In this document: positions 60,101 through 64,000 of the stretch, piece after piece
How the letters are laid out: the number at the start of each line of letters is the position of its first letter
Numbering within the stretch: position 1 is the first letter of the stretch
Assembly (NCBI RefSeq): GCF_963678875.1
Contig: NZ_OY787457.1
Coordinates: 558,001 to 622,000, forward strand
From: an uncultured Hyphomonas sp.
GTDB taxonomy: Bacteria > Pseudomonadota > Alphaproteobacteria > Caulobacterales > Hyphomonadaceae
Length of the DNA stretch: 64,000 nt
Direction: 5' to 3'
The notes under the pieces: generated by a model
Told to the model about the DNA's origin: nothing
Databases searched by the model: none
The model's input: the letters and a program-made list of their open reading frames with translations, nothing else
Program-made: the position numbers and the translations under genes

Positions 60101-60532
60101 ATGACCAATATCGGATTTCTTTACCCCGTTCTCGCTCTCGTGGTGTGGACGCTCGTCATGTGGCTGTGGATGTATGTGACGCGCATTCCGGCGATGCAGA
60201 AAGCGCAGGTGAATCCGAACGATGCCCGCCACCCGGGCACCTATGGCGAGAAATTGCCGGCGAACGTCCGGTCTGTCGCAGACAATTACAATCACCTGCA
60301 CGAGCAGCCGACGATCTTCTACGCCCTGATGTTCTTCGCTGCGCTGACCGGCGGAGCAGACAATACCGCCACCTACCTCGCCTGGGCCTATGTCGGCCTG
60401 CGGGTGGTGCATTCCTTCGTCCAGATCCTGTCGCCGAAAGTGGTGCAGCGTTTCATGATGTTCGCGCTGGCTTCGCTGGTGCTGTTCATCCTGGCCGGCA
60501 AGGAAGTCGTGCGTATCCTCACGCTGCCATAG
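60101..60532 (+). CDS. MAPEG-family membrane protein, 143 aa
   Basis: Four predicted membrane helices. The MAPEG signature is recognisable in VRSVADNYNHLHEQPTIFYA (N-x-x-E/H-x-x-P region) followed by AWAYVGLRVVHSFVQ (R-x-x-H). Members include glutathione-dependent transferases and peroxidases and many uncharacterised bacterial proteins. AGGGAGGG lies upstream of the ATG. It is separate from prfA by 52 bases. Confidence 0.85.
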   Translation: MTNIGFLYPVLALVVWTLVMWLWMYVTRIPAMQKAQVNPNDARHPGTYGEKLPANVRSVADNYNHLHEQPTIFYALMFFAALTGGADNTATYLAWAYVGLRVVHSFVQILSPKVVQRFMMFALASLVLFILAGKEVVRILTLP

Positions 60533-60584
60533 AACCGCCCGAGGGGGCTTACCAGTTGTCATAAACGGCTCTAGAGAAGCCGCC

Positions 60585-61661
60585 ATGGCAAGCATTTCAG
60601 ATATCCGCCTCCAGCAGGTGATCGAACGTTTCGAGGAAGTCGAGGCGCGCATGGGCGCGACCTCCGACACGGCTGAGATCATCGCGCTGTCGAAAGAGCA
60701 CGCAGAATTGAAGCCCGTCGTCGAGAAGGCGAAGGACCTGCTGAATTCGCGCAATGGCCTCAGGGAGGCCCAGACGCTCGCCAGCGGCAGCGACAAGGAA
60801 ATGGCCGAACTGGCCGAGATGGAAATCGAGGAGCTGAAGGAAAAGCTGCCCGAGCTCGAGCAGGAAATGCAGATCCTCCTCCTGCCGAAGGATGTCGACG
60901 ATACGGCCGACATCGTCCTTGAAATCCGCGCCGGGACCGGCGGAGACGAAGCGGCCATCTTCGCCGGTGACCTCTTCCGCATGTATTCGCGCTATGCCCA
61001 GCTGATGGGCTGGAAGGTCGACGTGGTCGACGCTTCGGCTGGCGATGCCGGCGGCTACAAGGAGATTGTCTGCAACGTGTCCGGCGATGGTGTGTTCGGC
61101 CACATGAAATGGGAAAGCGGCGTGCACCGCGTGCAGCGCGTGCCGGCGACCGAAACGCAGGGCCGGATCCATACTTCCGCCGCGACCGTCGCTGTGCTGC
61201 CGGCGCCGGAAAATATCGAGATCGACGTCAAGCCGGAAGACATCCGTATCGATACAATGCGCTCCTCCGGAGCAGGCGGCCAGCACGTCAACACGACGGA
61301 CTCCGCCGTGCGCATCACGCACCTTGCGACCGGCATCATGGTGACGAGCTCCGAGAAGTCGCAGCACGTGAACCGCGAAAAGGCGATGGAGCAGCTGAAG
61401 ATCCGCCTTTACGAAAAGCAGCGGGCTGAAGCCGATGCCGAACGCGCCGAAGCGCGGGCCAGCCAGATCGGCTCCGGCGACCGCAGCCAGAAAGTGCGGA
61501 CCTACAACTATCCGGAAAACCGGGTCACGGATCACCGGATCGGCCTGACGCTCTACTCGCTGGACCGGATCATTTCGGGCGACAAGCTGCAGGACGTGAT
61601 CGAAGCGCTGATCACGGAAGACCAGTCGCGCAAGCTGGCGGCCATGGAAGCCGCAGGCTGA
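60585..61661 (+). CDS. prfA: Peptide chain release factor 1, 358 aa
   Basis: RF1 reads UAA and UAG stop codons and triggers peptide release. The stop-codon discriminator tripeptide is PAT in RVQRVPATETQGRIHTSAAT, and the catalytic GGQ (residues 231-233) is in SSGAGGQHVNTTDSAVRITH. The overall length and the ending (GDKLQDVIEALITEDQ) are standard. Its methyltransferase partner prmC starts 14 bases downstream. Confidence 0.98.
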   Translation: MASISDIRLQQVIERFEEVEARMGATSDTAEIIALSKEHAELKPVVEKAKDLLNSRNGLREAQTLASGSDKEMAELAEMEIEELKEKLPELEQEMQILLLPKDVDDTADIVLEIRAGTGGDEAAIFAGDLFRMYSRYAQLMGWKVDVVDASAGDAGGYKEIVCNVSGDGVFGHMKWESGVHRVQRVPATETQGRIHTSAATVAVLPAPENIEIDVKPEDIRIDTMRSSGAGGQHVNTTDSAVRITHLATGIMVTSSEKSQHVNREKAMEQLKIRLYEKQRAEADAERAEARASQIGSGDRSQKVRTYNYPENRVTDHRIGLTLYSLDRIISGDKLQDVIEALITEDQSRKLAAMEAAG

Positions 61662-61675
61662 CGGCGGGCGCTGGC

Positions 61676-62530
61676 GTGCGGACTTATCAGGCGCTTCTCC
61701 GCACAGGCACACAAGGCCTGCGGGAGGCTGGCATCGAAGAGCCTGCCCATGAAGTGCGCTTGATGATGATGGCGGCGTCCGGTCTGTCGCGCACCGCCCT
61801 GATCTCTGCCGAGACGGATGACGTGCCGGGCGATGTCGCGGACCGTTTCACCGATATGCTCCGTAAGCGGCAGGCACGCCAGCCGCTGCAGCATATTCTC
61901 GGCACCATTGAATTCTATGGGCTGGAATTCGTCTGCGATGAGCGCGCCCTGATTCCGCGGCCGGACAGCGAGGTTGTGGCTGAAGCCGCCTTGCGCCTCA
62001 TCCCGGAAGGGGAGGCGATGACCATCGCAGACCTCGGAACCGGGACCGGCTGCCTGCTTGCGGCGCTTCTGGCCAACCGCCCGAACGTGCGCGGTGCCGG
62101 GATCGAGGCAAGCCCGCAAGCGGCCAGTCTCGCCCGGGAAAACCTTTCCCGCCTTGGCCTTGAAGGCCGCGCGTCAGTGTTCGAAGGCAGCTGGGCAGAC
62201 TGGCCGGATTGGCAGGCGGCCGACCTGATCATTTCCAACCCGCCCTATATCGCCAGTGGGAAGATCGCCGGTCTCGCGCCGGAGGTGCGCACGTACGATC
62301 CGATGGCGGCACTGGACGGCGGCGAAGACGGCCTGGAGGCCTACCGGGAGATCATCGCGCTCGCCCGGCAGAACATGAAGCCCGGCACCTGGCTGGTTTT
62401 CGAGATCGGATACGACCAGAAGGAAACCGTCTCCGGACTGCTGGGAGCGGCAGAATTTACCGCAATCGGGGCAGCGAAAGACCTCGGCGGAAACGATCGT
62501 GCCGTGTGGGGCCGGAAACCCGAAAAGTGA
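61676..62530 (+). CDS. prmC: Release-factor glutamine methyltransferase PrmC, 284 aa, GTG start
   Basis: Methylates the glutamine of the GGQ motif in RF1/RF2. The N-terminal helical domain is followed by a Rossmann SAM domain with IADLGTGTGCLLAAL and the catalytic NPPY at residues 188-191 (LIISNPPYIAS). IPRPDSEVV precedes motif I, as in all PrmC proteins. Translation begins at a GTG at 61676. The location right after prfA matches the usual order. Confidence 0.96.
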   Translation: MRTYQALLRTGTQGLREAGIEEPAHEVRLMMMAASGLSRTALISAETDDVPGDVADRFTDMLRKRQARQPLQHILGTIEFYGLEFVCDERALIPRPDSEVVAEAALRLIPEGEAMTIADLGTGTGCLLAALLANRPNVRGAGIEASPQAASLARENLSRLGLEGRASVFEGSWADWPDWQAADLIISNPPYIASGKIAGLAPEVRTYDPMAALDGGEDGLEAYREIIALARQNMKPGTWLVFEIGYDQKETVSGLLGAAEFTAIGAAKDLGGNDRAVWGRKPEK

Positions 62531-62729
62531 TACTTACATTTTCTCTTGGCGCCCAAGGCATTACAGGATAGAAGAATCGTGTGAAACGAGATGAGCGGGT
62601 TCCATAGGTTTCCCTCTTCGATCACAGGAATCGCGCAAAAACATGGGGCTGTGGCCAGCTAATCAAAGGGCCAGCGCGACGGGACTGCCTGCACAGAACT
62701 AGCAGGCGCATGAACATGGGACTGACTTC

Positions 62730-63401
62730 ATGAAACGCTCACGCGGGCGCAACCGCCGGTCAGGCGGCAACAATCAGAACAATTTCAACAATCCGAACCG
62801 GCACTTTGAATCTGTCGGTCCGGATGTGAAAATCCGTGGGTCTGCCCAGCAGGTGCTTGAAAAGTACCAGCAGTATGCACGCGACGCCCAGACCAGCGGC
62901 GACCGTATTCTCTCGGAAGCCTATTATCAGTTCGCCGAACATTACCAGCGCATCGTCGCCAAGCAGCAGGAAGCGCGTGAGCGCCAGCAGCAACAGCGTG
63001 GCGGAGGCCGCGACGACCGCGACCAGAACCGCCGCGACAATTCCCGCAATGACGGCGACGACAATTCCAATGAGTCCGGCAAGGACGAGTCGGAAAAAAC
63101 CGAGGCCAGCGTCGAGCGCCGCAATCCGCCAGCCAAGCAGGACGACAATGGCGATGATGCGATGCGCGTCATTGACGAAGACAAGGGGTCTGAAGAGTCC
63201 AGCGCCTCGTCTGAGGATGACAGCGATGAAGACAAGCAGAAGCCGCGCCGCCGCAACACCCGCCGGAAAACCTACAAGAGCCAGGACAATGAAGCGTCGG
63301 ACGATTCCGACCCGTCCGACGGTGTCCTGAAGACGGTTTCCCGCGGCCGTCGCAAGGCGAAGGACGAGGAAACGGAAACCTCCGCCGAGGCCACCGACTA
63401 G
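62730..63401 (+). CDS. DUF4167 domain protein, 223 aa
   Basis: The N-terminal ~85 residues are the alphaproteobacterial DUF4167 domain: KRSRGRNRRSGGNNQNN, then VKIRGSAQQVLEKYQQYARD and SEAYYQFAEHYQRIV. The rest is a low-complexity Arg/Gln/Asn/Asp/Glu/Ser tail, probably disordered. The basic Arg-rich start and disordered tail suggest RNA or ribosome binding, but no function is established. It stands between prmC and clpB. The 199 bases before it hold no gene, only a small CTTGG/CCAAG hairpin near 62547. Confidence 0.88.
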   Translation: MKRSRGRNRRSGGNNQNNFNNPNRHFESVGPDVKIRGSAQQVLEKYQQYARDAQTSGDRILSEAYYQFAEHYQRIVAKQQEARERQQQQRGGGRDDRDQNRRDNSRNDGDDNSNESGKDESEKTEASVERRNPPAKQDDNGDDAMRVIDEDKGSEESSASSEDDSDEDKQKPRRRNTRRKTYKSQDNEASDDSDPSDGVLKTVSRGRRKAKDEETETSAEATD

Positions 63402-63428
63402 GTCCCGCAGTCCCATCAGAAAGTTCCG

Positions 63429-63462
63429 CCCGGTGTGCCTCAGGCCGCCGGGCTTTTTCTTG
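63429..63462 (+). terminator. Rho-independent terminator after the DUF4167 gene
   Basis: GCCCGG (63429-63434) and CCGGGC (63449-63454) form a stem with a 14-base loop, followed directly by TTTTTCTT. It ends the prfA-prmC-DUF4167 transcript 30-60 bases after the last stop codon and separates it from clpB. Confidence 0.82.
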
Positions 63463-63487
63463 TGTGAGCCTTCCCGCCGCAGGGGAG

Positions 63488-63515
63488 TTGCAAGACCGGA
63501 ATCCGTTCCCACATT
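63488..63515 (+). promoter_or_regulatory. Possible heat-shock (RpoH) promoter of clpB
   Basis: TTGCAA (63488-63493), a 14-base spacer, then CCCACATT (63508-63515) resembles the sigma-32 pattern TTGAAA / CCCCATNT. It lies ~80 bases before the clpB start codon and after the terminator of the preceding operon, the expected place for a separate heat-shock promoter. Two mismatches to consensus keep this tentative. Confidence 0.42.
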
Positions 63516-63594
63516 GGCTGTGAAGGACAATGGCGCTGCCGCTGAGCGGGGTGCCGGGATCCCGACCTGATCTGCCTTTGAAAGGGGATGATAC

Positions 63595-64000
63595 ATGAAT
63601 ATTGAGCAATACACCGAACGCGCCCGGGCCATTATCCAGGGAGCCCAGACCGCCGCGCTTGCCGCCGGTCATCAGGTTCTGACACCGGCGCATGTCCTGA
63701 AAGAAATGCTGGAGGATCGCGACCAGATGGCCGTGAACCTCATCCGTGCGAGCGGTGGCCGGCCTGAGCTTGTGGTGCAGGGCATCGACACGGCCATCGG
63801 CAAGATCCCGAAAGTGACCGGCTCGAACACCGGCCTGCGGCTTGAGCAGGCCGGGGCGAAACTGTTCCAGGATGCCGAAGCCGGCGCCAAGAAAGCCGGC
63901 GATGCCTTCGTGACGACCGAGCGCCTCCTGCTGGCTATTGCCGGTCTCTCCGGTGATCCGGCCGCAGACGTTCTGAAGAATGCCGGCGTCACCGCCAAGG
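63595..64000 (+). CDS. clpB: Chaperone ClpB, 5' part
   Basis: The frame opens at the ATG at 63595 (AAAGGGGA 6-13 bases upstream) and is still open at the window end, giving 135 residues. The start MNIEQYTERARAIIQGAQTA followed by LAAGHQVLTPAHVLKEML is the ClpB N-terminal (Clp_N) double repeat. Full-length ClpB is a ~860-residue hexameric AAA+ disaggregase that works with DnaK; the ATPase domains lie beyond this window. Confidence 0.93.
   Translation, partial: MNIEQYTERARAIIQGAQTAALAAGHQVLTPAHVLKEMLEDRDQMAVNLIRASGGRPELVVQGIDTAIGKIPKVTGSNTGLRLEQAGAKLFQDAEAGAKKAGDAFVTTERLLLAIAGLSGDPAADVLKNAGVTAK

Overview
The window is a 64 kb, gene-dense, GC-rich stretch (roughly 60-65% G+C by eye) of a bacterial chromosome. 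It holds 58 complete genes, plus the 3' part of a pstS-like gene at the left edge and the 5' part of clpB at the right edge. Gene order (ubiG next to lysC-ptsP; prfA-prmC-DUF4167-clpB), PutA without a DNA-binding domain, and many short ATGA/TAATG-coupled operons point to an alphaproteobacterium. The many secreted lipoproteins and the hydrolase/monooxygenase content suggest a marine or aquatic Hyphomonadaceae (Hyphomonas-like) organism. The family assignment is inference.

Left third (1-22.6 kb): a phosphate-binding protein, a glycosyltransferase, bifunctional PutA, small lipoproteins, a beta-lactamase-fold serine hydrolase, and two PaaI-type thioesterases divergent from a flavin monooxygenase. 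The monooxygenase heads a tightly coupled run with an M23 peptidase lipoprotein, another lipoprotein, a DUF6498-like membrane protein and an unrecognised protein. Next comes a TetR regulator followed by an esterase and two quinone-oxidoreductase-type dehydrogenases. On the minus strand are a short CoaA-type pantothenate kinase, a 2,4-dienoyl-CoA-reductase-like SDR, two MscS channels and a TspO-like membrane protein.

Middle (22.6-42 kb): an HU protein with a histone-H1-like Ala/Lys tail, then all four genes of the ligase-associated DNA damage response set. The ATP-dependent ligase and MBL-fold exonuclease lie on the minus strand; the DEXH helicase and PdeM lie on the plus strand. They are interrupted by a SnoaL-like gene, a lipoprotein/trypsin pair, a serine hydrolase and a secreted protein. 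Directly behind PdeM lies an AT-rich orphan gene with a HEPN-like RNLILH motif, then an S24/LexA-like regulator, a PLP decarboxylase and a LysR regulator. A structured, terminator-ended sRNA candidate with C/U-rich loops follows, then a sodium symporter, Dps and aspartate aminotransferase.

Right third (42-64 kb): uvrC; a TetR/MpaB-oxygenase pair with a perfect palindrome between them; an M20 peptidase; an MFS transporter; DUF924; ubiG; lysC-ptsP; a RodZ-like protein; ispG; an acyltransferase divergent from a membrane-anchored LytTR regulator, with three direct repeats at an exact 20-bp period between them; a CE15-like esterase lipoprotein; MAPEG; then prfA-prmC-DUF4167 and clpB.

The most unusual non-coding finding is a 67-nt element present twice, at 8198-8264 (+) and 33368-33434 (-). 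Each copy has four 11/11/11/12-nt units, a 13-nt spacer and an identical CTATCCACC end. I found no tRNA, rRNA, CRISPR array, insertion sequence or prophage, and no gene-free stretch longer than 300 bases.
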